Source: Rhizobium sp. Q54
GTDB lineage: Bacteria; Pseudomonadota; Alphaproteobacteria; Micropepsales; Micropepsaceae
Reading direction: 5' to 3'
NCBI GenBank assembly: GCA_945882615.1
Contig: CAMCWK010000005.1
Span: forward strand, 62,001 to 126,000
DNA length: 64,000 nt
The notes beneath the pieces were generated by a model. It was not told where the DNA came from and ran no database searches. It saw nothing but the letters and a program-made list of their open reading frames with translations. Below, piece after piece: positions 25,021-33,699 of the stretch (within the stretch, counting starts at the first letter, position 1; each line of letters begins with the position of its first letter). Position numbers and translations under genes: made by a program.

Positions 25021-25641
25021 TTAAAACCAGGCCGGAGCAAACCCCGGAAAACCCAGCAGCAGCACTTCGCGCGCCGCGATCAGCCCGATGCCGGCGCCGA
25101 TCAGGACATCGCTGAGGAAATGCGCCGTCAGCAAGGCGCGCGTCACCGCCAGCAGTGCGGCGATGCCGAACCATAGCGGCCACAGCCAGGGCCAGACGCA
25201 GGTGAAGATCACCGCCACGCAGCAGATGGTCAGCGCATGGCCGCTGGGGAAACTGTTGTAATCGGAATTGAAGGCCAGTGGCATGAAGCCATACAGCCCC
25301 ATCTCCATATCATCGCGCGGGCGACGGCGGCCGATCGCCAGCTTGATGACATGCAGGATGGCGCTGCCCAGCGTCAGGCTGGCGATGAAGGCCAGGCTGT
25401 AATTGATCAGCTGGGTAACCTGCTGGGGATAGACCTGGAAATGGCGCAGGCCCGCCGCCACGATCAGCGCGATGACCGCTGCCGCCAGCCAGTGACCCGC
25501 CTTGGCGTAATGGGTGATGCTGTCCAGCGCCTTGTGGGCGCGGGCGTTGACATGGTCGTAGATGAAATGCGCCAGCGCCCGGTCGATGGTCAGCGCCAGA
25601 AGACCCGCAAGAATGGAAACAAAGCCGGCCCATAGCAGCAT
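25021..25641 (-). CDS. PAP2-superfamily membrane phosphatase
   Basis: 206-residue integral membrane protein with about six segments. The three phosphatase signature motifs are present: KLAIGRRRP (motif 1), SFPSGHALT (motif 2) and TRALLTAHFLSDV (motif 3, a variant of SRxxxxxHxxxD with Thr replacing Ser). It likely dephosphorylates a lipid phosphate such as undecaprenyl pyrophosphate, phosphatidic acid or phosphatidylglycerophosphate at the inner membrane; the sequence does not decide which. It lies downstream of the histidine kinase gene on the minus strand, with 35 bases between. Confidence 0.87.
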   Translation of the reverse strand: MLLWAGFVSILAGLLALTIDRALAHFIYDHVNARAHKALDSITHYAKAGHWLAAAVIALIVAAGLRHFQVYPQQVTQLINYSLAFIASLTLGSAILHVIKLAIGRRRPRDDMEMGLYGFMPLAFNSDYNSFPSGHALTICCVAVIFTCVWPWLWPLWFGIAALLAVTRALLTAHFLSDVLIGAGIGLIAAREVLLLGFPGFAPAWF

Positions 25642-25676
25642 GACGGTTGATTGCCCTCCGTCGCTGGCAGTGTCAA

Positions 25677-27242
25677 CTAGGCGTGTGCCTTGGCTCGCGC
25701 GGCCAGCGGGAAATCCACCACAACCGTGGTGCCCTTGCCGACCTCGCTCGCCAGCACCAGCTTGCCGCCATGCTTTTCGACCAGCGCCTTGACCAGCGCC
25801 AGGCCGAGTCCTGTGCCGCCCTTGGCATGCATGGCGTCGGTCTTGGCCTGCTCGAAGGGATTGCCCAACCTTGTCAGGTCCTGCGCCGAAATGCCGATGC
25901 CGGTATCATGGACGGATACATAGGCCCGGCCGCGCGCTTTCCAGGCCGAGACCAGGATCCTGCCATCGGGCGGGGTGAACTTCACCGCGTTGGACAGAAG
26001 ATTCAGCAGCGCCTGCTTGACCGCACGGCGGTCGGCCTCGAGCACGGGTTTGCTCTTGTATTCGCTGGTCAGCGTCACGCGGCCATTCAGGGCCTGGTCC
26101 TTGAGGGTGAGCAGGCAGTCCTCGACCGCCTCGCTGAGATCCATGCGCTCGGGCGACAGCACCATCTTGCCGGCTTCGATCTTGGCCATGTCCAGCATGT
26201 CGGTGATCAGGTCCAGCAGATGCTTGCCGGACTGATGGATCAGTTTGGCATACTCGTCATAACGCCTGTCGCCCAGCGGGCCGAACATCTTTTCGCGCAT
26301 CAGCTCGGAAAAGCCGATAATGGCGTTGAGCGGCGTGCGCAGCTCGTGACTCATATTGGCGAGGAAGGCGGACTTGGCCTTGTTGGCGGCTTCGGCGCGT
26401 TCCTGCGCGGCTTCGATTTGTTGCTCATGCGCCTTGCGGGTGGAGATGTCGCGCGACACGCTGACGATGTTGCGCACCTTGCCGGTGGCGTCGTCATAGA
26501 TGGCGCGGGTCAACACTTCCAGCCACAGGTAATGGCCGTCCTTATGCAGAACGCGATAGGTGGCGGTGCGGCTTTCGCCCGGCGGCGGTACCGTGGTGAG
26601 CTGGCGCGCTTCTTCGATGTCGGCGGGATGGACGATGTTGAGAAAGCCGCCATGGGCGATCTCGTCCACGCTGCGGCCCAGAAGGCGTTCCAGCGCGTCG
26701 GACGCGAACAGGATTTCGCCCTTCACGGTATAGAAGATGATGATGTCGGACGCCTGGCGCGTCATCGCTTCATACTGTTCCTGGGCGAGTTCGCTGGCTT
26801 CTTCCTCGCGCAGTTTGCGGGTGACATTCTGGCAGATGGCGACCAGCGCCACCGGATGGCCGTCCGAGTCGATCTCGACCTCGCCATGCGCATCCAGAAT
26901 CTGCGCCTGGTTGTCCGCCAGAAGCGGGCCCAGCGTCACGTCCCGCATGCGATAGAAAAAGGGCTGGCGGGTGCGCAGGGCTTCACCAATCACCTGGGCC
27001 ACATGCACCTGCTCGGGGACGGGAAGATGTTGGCGCAGCCAGGCGATGTCGGGCGTAACCGATGGGTCGATGCCCATCAGTGCATACATGCCAGGCGACC
27101 AGGAATGGGTGCGTTGGATCAGGTCATAGCGCCAATAGCCGATCTGCACGGCGCGTTCGGCAAGCGTAAAAGCGCCGTGCTGGCGCTCGTCCGACGGACG
27201 CGCGTCATCCGCATTGGGTTTAAATTGGGTGATGCTTCCCAC
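25677..27242 (-). CDS. PAS-domain hybrid-free sensor histidine kinase (orphan)
   Basis: 521 residues without transmembrane segments. A PAS-like region at about 25-145 (AERAVQIGYWRYDLI to VAICQNVTRK) is followed by a clear PAS/PAC domain at about 155-270 (SDIIIFYTVKGEILFASDAL, VSRDISTRK). Then come the dimerisation/phosphoacceptor domain with His299 in FLANMSHELRTPLNAIIGFS and the catalytic domain with NLLSNAVKFTP (N box), DTGIGI (G1) and GGTGLGLALVK (G2). The H-box sequence is the type shared by PleC/DivJ-like alphaproteobacterial kinases. There is no receiver domain and no adjacent response regulator. Cytoplasmic sensing through PAS is inferred. Confidence 0.9.
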   Translation of the reverse strand: MGSITQFKPNADDARPSDERQHGAFTLAERAVQIGYWRYDLIQRTHSWSPGMYALMGIDPSVTPDIAWLRQHLPVPEQVHVAQVIGEALRTRQPFFYRMRDVTLGPLLADNQAQILDAHGEVEIDSDGHPVALVAICQNVTRKLREEEASELAQEQYEAMTRQASDIIIFYTVKGEILFASDALERLLGRSVDEIAHGGFLNIVHPADIEEARQLTTVPPPGESRTATYRVLHKDGHYLWLEVLTRAIYDDATGKVRNIVSVSRDISTRKAHEQQIEAAQERAEAANKAKSAFLANMSHELRTPLNAIIGFSELMREKMFGPLGDRRYDEYAKLIHQSGKHLLDLITDMLDMAKIEAGKMVLSPERMDLSEAVEDCLLTLKDQALNGRVTLTSEYKSKPVLEADRRAVKQALLNLLSNAVKFTPPDGRILVSAWKARGRAYVSVHDTGIGISAQDLTRLGNPFEQAKTDAMHAKGGTGLGLALVKALVEKHGGKLVLASEVGKGTTVVVDFPLAARAKAHA

Positions 27243-27342
27243 CAGATCGCCTTGCCTGTTTTGTGGCGCGGACGCTAAAGGAGGCAGGTTAACATCGCCC
27301 TTTCGGACGCGGGCGTGAACGAACGCTTTAAGATGATGAATG

Positions 27343-28605
27343 TCAGCGGCTGAGCGCGCGCCAGCCGATGTCCTTGCGGAAGAATGATCCTTCCCAGTGG
27401 ATCAGGCTCACCGCCTGATAGGCTCGGGCCTGCGCCTCGGCTACATCTTTGCCGATGGCTGTGACGTTCAGCACCCGGCCACCCACCGCAACAATATCAT
27501 CGCCGCGCCGTTCGGTACCGGCATGGAAGATGGTGACGCCCGGCACTTTGGCGGCCCGCTCCAGGCCGGTGATCACATGGCCCTTTTCATAAGTGCCGGG
27601 ATAGCCTTTCGAAGCCATCACCACCGTCAGCGCGACCTCATCGCGCCATTCCAGCGGTTTGAGATTGCCCTCGCGCGCCGCTAGCAGCGACGTCAGCAGA
27701 TCGCTTTTCAGGCGCGGCATCAGCACTTGGCATTCCGGATCGCCGAAACGGCAGTTGTATTCGACCAGCTTGGGACCGGTCTTGGTGATCATAAGCCCGA
27801 GATAGAGCACGCCCATATAGGGACGCCGCTTCGCCGCAAAAGCCGCCACGGTCGGCTTGATGAACTGCTCCATCGCGATGGTTTCCAGATCGGGCGGCAA
27901 CACCGGCGCGGGCGAATAGGCGCCCATGCCGCCGGTGTTGGGACCGGTATCGCCATCGCCCACGCGCTTGTGGTCCTGGGCGCCGGCCAGCGGGATCACG
28001 TTGGCGCCGTCGCTGAGGGCAAAGAAGCTGGCCTCTTCGCCTTCCATGAATTCCTCGACCACGATTTCATGGCCGCTGTCGCCAAAGCCGCCTTCGAACA
28101 TGAAGTCGATGGCCTTGTCGGCTTCCGCTTTGCTGGCGGCGATGATCACGCCTTTGCCGGCGGCCAGGCCGTCGGCCTTGATTACAACGGGATGCCCCAA
28201 TGTGTCGGCGAAGGCTTTGGCGAGCGCGGGCTGTGTGAAGCGTTTGTAGGCAGCGGTGGGAATGCCCGCTTCGATGCAAAGGTCTTTGACGAAGCCCTTG
28301 GAGCCTTCCAGCACAGCCGCCATCTTGGACGGGCCGAGGCAGCGGATGCCGACATCTTCCAGCACGTCCCAAAGCCCGCCCACGAGCTGGGCATCGGCGG
28401 CGATCACCGCAAAATCGATTCGCTTGGTGACGGCGAAAGCCGCCAGGCCCTCAAAGTCGGTCGCCGGGATCGCCACGCATTCGGCGATCTGGGCAATTCC
28501 CGCATTGCCGGGAGCGCAATAGAGCTTTGTCAGCAGGGGGCTTGGCGAAAGCGCCCAGGCCAGCGCATGTTCGCGGCCCCCGGAACCCACCAGCAAAACT
28601 TTCAC
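27343..28605 (-). CDS. purD: Phosphoribosylamine-glycine ligase
   Basis: Second step of purine synthesis: ATP-dependent ligation of glycine to phosphoribosylamine. At 420 residues from a GTG start (MKVLLVGSGGREHALAWAL) it is of family length. Seen: the ATP-grasp fold with VIKADGLAAGKGVIIA, GHEIVVEEFMEGEEASFFAL, and the diagnostic NTGGMGAYSP, plus VEYNCRFGDPECQVLMPRL. An ATG nine codons upstream (28632) is possible, but GAGG precedes the GTG and the family begins at the KVL strand. It is divergent from xseA. Confidence 0.95.
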   Translation of the reverse strand: MKVLLVGSGGREHALAWALSPSPLLTKLYCAPGNAGIAQIAECVAIPATDFEGLAAFAVTKRIDFAVIAADAQLVGGLWDVLEDVGIRCLGPSKMAAVLEGSKGFVKDLCIEAGIPTAAYKRFTQPALAKAFADTLGHPVVIKADGLAAGKGVIIAASKAEADKAIDFMFEGGFGDSGHEIVVEEFMEGEEASFFALSDGANVIPLAGAQDHKRVGDGDTGPNTGGMGAYSPAPVLPPDLETIAMEQFIKPTVAAFAAKRRPYMGVLYLGLMITKTGPKLVEYNCRFGDPECQVLMPRLKSDLLTSLLAAREGNLKPLEWRDEVALTVVMASKGYPGTYEKGHVITGLERAAKVPGVTIFHAGTERRGDDIVAVGGRVLNVTAIGKDVAEAQARAYQAVSLIHWEGSFFRKDIGWRALSR

Positions 28606-28648
28606 ATCCGCCTCGCCATTTTTCGCCGCCACCCTGTATCATAAGCCC

Positions 28649-30055
28649 ATGCCCGAGACAGCACTTTCGAACCTGCCCGAATTTTCGGTCACAGAATTGT
28701 CCGCCGCCCTCAAAAGGTCGGTGGAGGAGCAGTTCGCCCTGGTGCGGGTGCGGGGTGAGATTTCGGGCCTGAAATTCCATTCCTCGGGTCATGTCTATTT
28801 CGACCTCAAGGACGACAAGGCGGTGCTGAACGCGGTGATCTGGCGCGGGGTGGCGCAGCGGCTGAAGGTGAGGCCGGAAGCCGGGCTGGAAGTGATCTGC
28901 ACCGGCAAGCTTTCTACCTATGCCGGTTCGTCGCGCTACCAGCTCATCGTCGAGCAGGTCGAGCTGGCAGGGCTGGGCGCGCTGATGGCGATGCTGGAGG
29001 CGCGCCGCAAGGCCCTGGCCGCCGAAGGCCTGTTCGAGGCGGCGCGCAAGAAGGCGCTTCCCTTTTTGCCTGAGGTGATCGGCGTGATCACATCGCCCAC
29101 CGGCGCGGTGATCCGCGACATCATGCACCGGTTGCAGGCGCGTTTTCCGCGCCGGGTGCTGCTGTGGCCGGTGGCGGTGCAGGGCGACAAAGCCGCCGGC
29201 GAGATCGCCGCCGCCATTGCAGGGTTCAATGCCTTTGACGGCAAGCGGCTGCCGCGGCCCGATCTGATCATTGTCGCGCGCGGCGGCGGCTCGGTGGAAG
29301 ACCTGATGGCCTTCAATGACGAGGCGGTGGTGCGCGCCGCCGCCGCCAGCCTGATCCCGCTGATCTCGGCGGTGGGTCACGAGACCGACACCACCCTTAT
29401 CGATTTCGCCGCAGACATGCGCGCCCCCACGCCAACTGCCGCTGCCGAACTGGCGGTGCCGGTGCGCGCCGAGCTCCTCGCCCAGACACTTGATTTCGAG
29501 CGGCGCTTTGTGCGGTGTTTCGGCAAGGCGATGGAAGACCGCCGCCGCCATCTGGCGCAGCTTGTGCGGGTGCTGCCGCGCCCCGAAAGCCTGTTCGCCG
29601 CCCAGCGCCAGCGGCTGGATGTGACCGGCGACAAGCTGGGTCATGCCTTGCGGCGAAATCTGCAGATTCACCAGGCGCGCTTCCAGAAAGCAGATGCGCG
29701 CTTGCGGGACCGGATGTTGCGGGACCGCATGGCTGTGAGTGGTGAACGCGTGAAGGGGCTCGTACAGCGTGCGGAGCGCGCCCAGAAAGTGCGCCTGGCG
29801 CAAAAACGGCGACACTTCGAAGGTGTGGCGCGCGAGCTGGAACTGATCTCCTACCGCAAGGTTCTGGAGCGTGGCTTTGCGCTGGTGCGCGGCGAGGACG
29901 GCACGGTGCGCCGGCGCGTCGACTCCATCCAGAGTGGCGAATCCTTGACCCTGACCTTTGCCGACGGGGAGGCCCGGGCCGTGGCGGGCGAGGGCGGCGG
30001 CAAAGCCAAATCCCCGAAGAAAAAGCCGGCTAAGGATCAGGGCTCGCTTTTTTGA
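28649..30055 (+). CDS. xseA: Exodeoxyribonuclease VII large subunit
   Basis: 468 residues. N-terminal OB fold (EFSVTELSAALKRSVEEQF, VRVRGEISGLKFHSSGHVYF), catalytic domain with VIGVITSPTGAVIRDIMHRL, IIVARGGGSVEDLMAFNDE and SAVGHETDTTLIDFAAD, then a coiled-coil-rich C-terminal half (many Arg/Lys and Leu, about 280-420). The extreme C-terminus is Lys-rich (KSPKKKPAKDQ) and ends GSLF. It forms the processive single-strand exonuclease with XseB, encoded about 23 kb away in the window. DUF2093 and M23 genes follow closely. Confidence 0.96.
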   Translation: MPETALSNLPEFSVTELSAALKRSVEEQFALVRVRGEISGLKFHSSGHVYFDLKDDKAVLNAVIWRGVAQRLKVRPEAGLEVICTGKLSTYAGSSRYQLIVEQVELAGLGALMAMLEARRKALAAEGLFEAARKKALPFLPEVIGVITSPTGAVIRDIMHRLQARFPRRVLLWPVAVQGDKAAGEIAAAIAGFNAFDGKRLPRPDLIIVARGGGSVEDLMAFNDEAVVRAAAASLIPLISAVGHETDTTLIDFAADMRAPTPTAAAELAVPVRAELLAQTLDFERRFVRCFGKAMEDRRRHLAQLVRVLPRPESLFAAQRQRLDVTGDKLGHALRRNLQIHQARFQKADARLRDRMLRDRMAVSGERVKGLVQRAERAQKVRLAQKRRHFEGVARELELISYRKVLERGFALVRGEDGTVRRRVDSIQSGESLTLTFADGEARAVAGEGGGKAKSPKKKPAKDQGSLF

Positions 30056-30079
30056 GGGCGCTCGCGGTAATCTGACGGC

Positions 30080-30298
30080 ATGAACATCATGGAACGCGAT
30101 CAGGGCCAGGCGAAGCTTCGTTATCTCGACGGGGAGTATGAAATCCTTGTCCCGGGCGGCCATGTCGTCTGCGCCGTCACCGGCATCCAGATTCCGCTGG
30201 ACGCCCTGCGCTACTGGAGCGTGGACTTGCAGGAAGCCTATGCCAATCCGGATGTCGCCACCAAACGGGCGCAGGAAAAAGGCCTGGTTCCAAAATGA
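30080..30298 (+). CDS. DUF2093 domain protein
   Basis: 72-residue protein typical of alphaproteobacteria: YLDGEYEILVPGGHVVCAVT then IQIPLDALRYWSVDLQEAY. These segments match the DUF2093 family, whose function is unknown. It often lies next to xseA, as here (24-base gap). There is no signal peptide or membrane segment. The stop overlaps the M23 peptidase start as ATGA (30295-30298). An ATG four codons in (30089, MERDQGQ) is a possible alternative start. Confidence 0.85.
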   Translation: MNIMERDQGQAKLRYLDGEYEILVPGGHVVCAVTGIQIPLDALRYWSVDLQEAYANPDVATKRAQEKGLVPK

Positions 30299-31131
30299 TG
30301 CGACGCCGGTTTTTTATCGGCGCATCGCTTGGTCTGGTTGCCGTGCCTGCAGGGGCGCAGGAGCGCGCCGTCCGTTTTTCCGTCACCGGCTCGATGGAGC
30401 AGGGGAGCCTGGCAATGGGCAGCGCCCCGCCCGGTTCGCTGGCGGCGCTGGACGGCCGCCCCCTGCGCACGCTTGCCGACGGCCGCTTTGCCTTCGGCTT
30501 TGCGCCCAACCAGACCACCGCTTCTGTCGTGACTGTGCGCTACCCGGGTGGCGGCGGCGACAGCCGCTCCTTCAAGCCGGCCATGCGCCAGTACGACATT
30601 CAGCGGGTGGACGGCCTGCCACAGAATACCGTGACGCCGCCGCCCGAAGTCACCGCCCGGATCGCAAAAGAGGCGGAGGATGTGTTCCTGGCGCGGGTGT
30701 CGGATACGTCCGGCGGGGACTTCCTTTCCGGCTTCGACTGGCCTGCGCCCGGCAGGCTCAGCGGCGTGTTCGGCAGCCAGCGCATCAACAACGGCATTCC
30801 CATGTCGCAGCATTACGGGGTGGATATGGCGGCGCCGGCGGGAACGCCAATCCTTGCCCCGGCCGATGGCGTGATCGCTTTGTCGGCCGACCATTATCTC
30901 AGTGGTGGCATCACCTTGATCGATCACGGCCAGGGCGTGTCCACTGCTTACTTGCATCAAAGCCAGCGGCTGGTGGCGGTTGGGGATGTGGTCAAACGCG
31001 GCCAGCGTATCGGGCTGATCGGCGCGACGGGCAGGTCGACGGGCCCGCACCTGCATTGGGCAATGAACTGGTTTCAGGTCCGGCTCGATCCATCGCGCTC
31101 GACACGCAAACCCGCGCCGGACACACTCTAG
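30295..31131 (+). CDS. Exported M23-family metallopeptidase
   Basis: 278 residues with a twin-arginine-like signal (MMRRRFFIGASLGLVAVPAGA). The M23 domain in the C-terminal half has HYGVDMAAPAGTPILAPADG (first zinc ligands) and GRSTGPHLHWAMNW (HxH), both intact, indicating an active zinc endopeptidase acting on peptidoglycan cross-links or similar peptides in the periplasm. The N-terminal half (about 25-140) is a beta-rich region of the type that precedes many M23 domains. It overlaps DUF2093 by ATGA. The 3' end overlaps the convergent methyltransferase gene by 4 bases. Confidence 0.92.
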   Translation: MMRRRFFIGASLGLVAVPAGAQERAVRFSVTGSMEQGSLAMGSAPPGSLAALDGRPLRTLADGRFAFGFAPNQTTASVVTVRYPGGGGDSRSFKPAMRQYDIQRVDGLPQNTVTPPPEVTARIAKEAEDVFLARVSDTSGGDFLSGFDWPAPGRLSGVFGSQRINNGIPMSQHYGVDMAAPAGTPILAPADGVIALSADHYLSGGITLIDHGQGVSTAYLHQSQRLVAVGDVVKRGQRIGLIGATGRSTGPHLHWAMNWFQVRLDPSRSTRKPAPDTL

Positions 31132-31808
31132 CCCGGCTTGCCGACGTAACACTTCCCGTCGCCGCTTTCGAATTTGGTGTGCGGGGTGGCGGCGAAGAAC
31201 TCGTCAAAGGCCTGGCGTACTTCCGGCCATTTGCCCTTGCCCAGCCAACTCTTGAAATAATCGTCGCCGATCAGCACGCCGCCGGGGTGGAGCTGCGGCC
31301 ACCAAGCCTTCAGGTCGCCCATCACCGACATGTAATCGTGCCCGGCATCGATATGCAGCACATCGGGCCGGATGCCCTTTTCCTTCAGCAGCTGAAAACC
31401 ATTGATGGAATCCAACGGCAACGGCACCACGATCTCCTGCAGACCTTCGTTGCAGATATTGGCGGCGAACTTGTGATAGAGGCGTGGGTAACCGAATTCG
31501 AAATCCAGGTCGGGAATAAACTTCTCCCACAGATAATGCTCGCTGGAGCCCAGCCAGGTATCGATGGCGATCACCACGGCATCCAGCTTCTGGCGCTGGA
31601 TTTCCTTGGCCATGGTGACGACGGAGGCGCCTTTCCAGACGCCGACCTCGACCACGATGGCCGGCCTTACCTCGGCGATGGCGCGGGTGAGATAGGGATG
31701 CTGGGAATGCCAGCCCTGAAGGTCGGTGGGAAAGCGATGGGCGGGAAATTCCTTCAGCGGGTCGCGCCCGAAGAACAGCTGGTCGAGGATGCGCTGGCGC
31801 GTGCTCAT
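31128..31808 (-). CDS. Class I SAM-dependent methyltransferase-like protein (Methyltransferase_24 type)
   Basis: 226 residues. VEVGVWKGASVVTMAKEI gives the SAM-binding loop and VVIAIDTWLGSS the acidic strand-2 residue; RPDVLHIDAGHDYMSVMGDL and PGGVLIGDDYF complete the fold seen in sugar/cephalosporin-hydroxylase-like methyltransferases. It is the last gene of the lipid A run and lies 11 bases after the lpxL-like gene. A role in modifying LPS or another envelope saccharide is suggested only by position. No membrane segment. Confidence 0.75.
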   Translation of the reverse strand: MSTRQRILDQLFFGRDPLKEFPAHRFPTDLQGWHSQHPYLTRAIAEVRPAIVVEVGVWKGASVVTMAKEIQRQKLDAVVIAIDTWLGSSEHYLWEKFIPDLDFEFGYPRLYHKFAANICNEGLQEIVVPLPLDSINGFQLLKEKGIRPDVLHIDAGHDYMSVMGDLKAWWPQLHPGGVLIGDDYFKSWLGKGKWPEVRQAFDEFFAATPHTKFESGDGKCYVGKPG

Positions 31809-31819
31809 GGCGAAACTCT

Positions 31820-32737
31820 TTAGCCGCGGGTGAGCGCGATGTCACGGGCCGTTGGCCAGCGATTGTGAATCCACAGCCATTGTGCCGGATCGGCGCGGAC
31901 ACTCTCTTCGATGCGGGCGGTAATGGCGGCGGTCAGCTCGCGTATATCGCGGCTTTCATCGCCGCTGGGCCTGAAGTCCGGTCCGGAAGAAACGGTGACA
32001 TGAAAGCGCGCGCCCTTGGTGCGGCGGTTGGTGGCCATCAGGATGCGCGCACCCAGCTTCAGTGCCAGCGCGGCCGGGGCCGGCGTGGTCATGGCCACAC
32101 GCCCGAAGAAAGGGACAGCGATGCCCTCGCGCAATTTCTGGTCCACCAGCATGTAAATTACACCCCCGCTGCGCAGGTGGCTCATCATGCGGCGTGCCGC
32201 GCTGTGCTTGGCCAGCAAGCTGTCCGGGCCATTGATGGCGCGCTGGCGCGCGATCCAGCTCGCGATATAGGGATTGTTCGGGGGCCGCACCACGGTGGCG
32301 CCTTTTAGGCCATGCTGCTCACCCAGGATCGGCATCATCTCCCAATTGGCGAAATGGCCGGACAGGAACAGGATCGCCTGGCCCTTGTAATTTTCAGGAT
32401 GCTCCGGCGCGGTGAAGGTGATGCGCGGATCGTCGCCCAGCGGTGAGAATTTCTCCAGATGCGGATACTCCGCCACCACGCGGCCCAGATTGTCCCACAT
32501 GGCAATGCGGATCGCGTCGCGCTCCTCCTCGGACTTTTCCGGAAAGGCCGCCAGCAGGTTGCTGCGTGCGGTACGGTCCGGCGGCAGCAATGAGAAGATG
32601 TTGCGTCCGATAAAACCGCCCAGTGCCGTCGCTGCTTCCAGGCCTATGACGCGGAATATCGCCATCAGAAAGAAGAAGGCTGCGGCTTCCGCGCCATAGC
32701 GCAGCTTTTGCAGCAAGGTGGGGCCGGGTTCGGTCAT
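31820..32737 (-). CDS. lpxL: Lipid A biosynthesis acyltransferase (LpxL/HtrB family)
   Basis: 305 residues. A single N-terminal membrane segment (about 15-35) is followed by the acyltransferase domain with the HxxxxE motif in LSGHFANWEMMPIL. VDQKLREGIAVPFFGR and WLWIHNRWP-type C-terminal residues are family hallmarks. It adds a secondary acyl chain to Kdo-lipid IVA at the cytoplasmic face of the inner membrane. It sits 11 bases after lpxK in the same operon. Whether it is the LpxL-, LpxM- or long-chain-LpxXL-type transferase is not decidable from motifs alone. Confidence 0.9.
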   Translation of the reverse strand: MTEPGPTLLQKLRYGAEAAAFFFLMAIFRVIGLEAATALGGFIGRNIFSLLPPDRTARSNLLAAFPEKSEEERDAIRIAMWDNLGRVVAEYPHLEKFSPLGDDPRITFTAPEHPENYKGQAILFLSGHFANWEMMPILGEQHGLKGATVVRPPNNPYIASWIARQRAINGPDSLLAKHSAARRMMSHLRSGGVIYMLVDQKLREGIAVPFFGRVAMTTPAPAALALKLGARILMATNRRTKGARFHVTVSSGPDFRPSGDESRDIRELTAAITARIEESVRADPAQWLWIHNRWPTARDIALTRG

Positions 32738-32748
32738 TGAAAGCTGCG

Positions 32749-33699
32749 CTAAACCGATGCCAAAGCCCTGTCAAGCAAGGCCTCCAGCGACGCCGCATCA
32801 TCGAAAACCGCCACGGCCTTCACCGCGCGGATGCCTTCACGCATCGTCACGCTCAGGCGCACGAAATCCTTTTCGGTCGTCACCAGCATGGTATCGCCGG
32901 CAATGGCCTTGAGCTGGGCGATCTCGTCCTCGCTATAGGGGTGATGATCGTCGAAGAAGCAGGAGCCAGTGACCTCCACCCCTTCGGCTTCCAGCGCCGC
33001 GATGAATTTTTCGGGTCTTCCGATTCCGGCGAAAGCAAAGACACTTTTTCCCGCCAGTGCGGCGGCATCCAGGCGCAACCGTGCGCGCCACACCGGGCCG
33101 GCATAGCCTTGCAGATCGGGATTGCCGTCGCCGGTCAGGACAACCGCGTCGGCGCGGGCCAGGCCTTTGGCGACGGGCTCGCGCAAGGGGCCGGCGGGGA
33201 TCAGGTGTCCATTGCCGAACCCGCTTGCGGCATCCACCACCGCCAGCGACAGCGTCTTGCGCAGCGAAAAATTCTGGTGGCCGTCATCCATCACCAGGAC
33301 GTCGGCGCCTTTTTCATTCGCCAGTGCGGCGCCGGCGGCGCGGTCACGCGCCACGATGGTGGGGGCGGCGCGCACCAGCAACAGGGCCTCATCGCCCATT
33401 TGGTCCGCGCTGTGCGCGCGCGCCACCAACGCCGGCCCACGCTCGCTGCCGCCATAGCCGCGCGTCAGGAAGAACGGCTTGCGCCCACGCGCGCGCAAGG
33501 CATGGGCGATGGCAATGGCTATGGGGGTCTTGCCGCTGCCGCCGGCGGTCAGGTTGCCGACACAAATGACGGGCAGGCCGCAATCGTAGGGCCTCGCGAA
33601 ACGTGCCTTGAGCGCCACGCTGGCGCCATACAGCGCGCCCAGCGGCGACAGAAGCGTTGCCGCAATGCCGTGGGATTTCCAGAAATCAGGCGCGCGCAT
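32749..33699 (-). CDS. lpxK: Tetraacyldisaccharide 4'-kinase
   Basis: 316-residue inner-membrane kinase that phosphorylates the 4' position of the lipid A disaccharide. Seen: the N-terminal hydrophobic helix (about 10-30), Walker A in VGNLTAGGSGKTPIAIAIA, LTRGYGGSERGP, and the DDGHQNF motif carrying the catalytic Asp/His pair; AFAGIGRPEKF is also present. The start overlaps the 3' end of waaA by 14 bases, so the two are likely coupled. Confidence 0.95.
   Translation of the reverse strand: MRAPDFWKSHGIAATLLSPLGALYGASVALKARFARPYDCGLPVICVGNLTAGGSGKTPIAIAIAHALRARGRKPFFLTRGYGGSERGPALVARAHSADQMGDEALLLVRAAPTIVARDRAAGAALANEKGADVLVMDDGHQNFSLRKTLSLAVVDAASGFGNGHLIPAGPLREPVAKGLARADAVVLTGDGNPDLQGYAGPVWRARLRLDAAALAGKSVFAFAGIGRPEKFIAALEAEGVEVTGSCFFDDHHPYSEDEIAQLKAIAGDTMLVTTEKDFVRLSVTMREGIRAVKAVAVFDDAASLEALLDRALASV

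Noticed and set aside
25647-27278. 543-codon open frame antisense to the histidine kinase
   Set aside because: The kinase frame contains PAS, H-box and ATPase motifs; the other frame is a compositional shadow.
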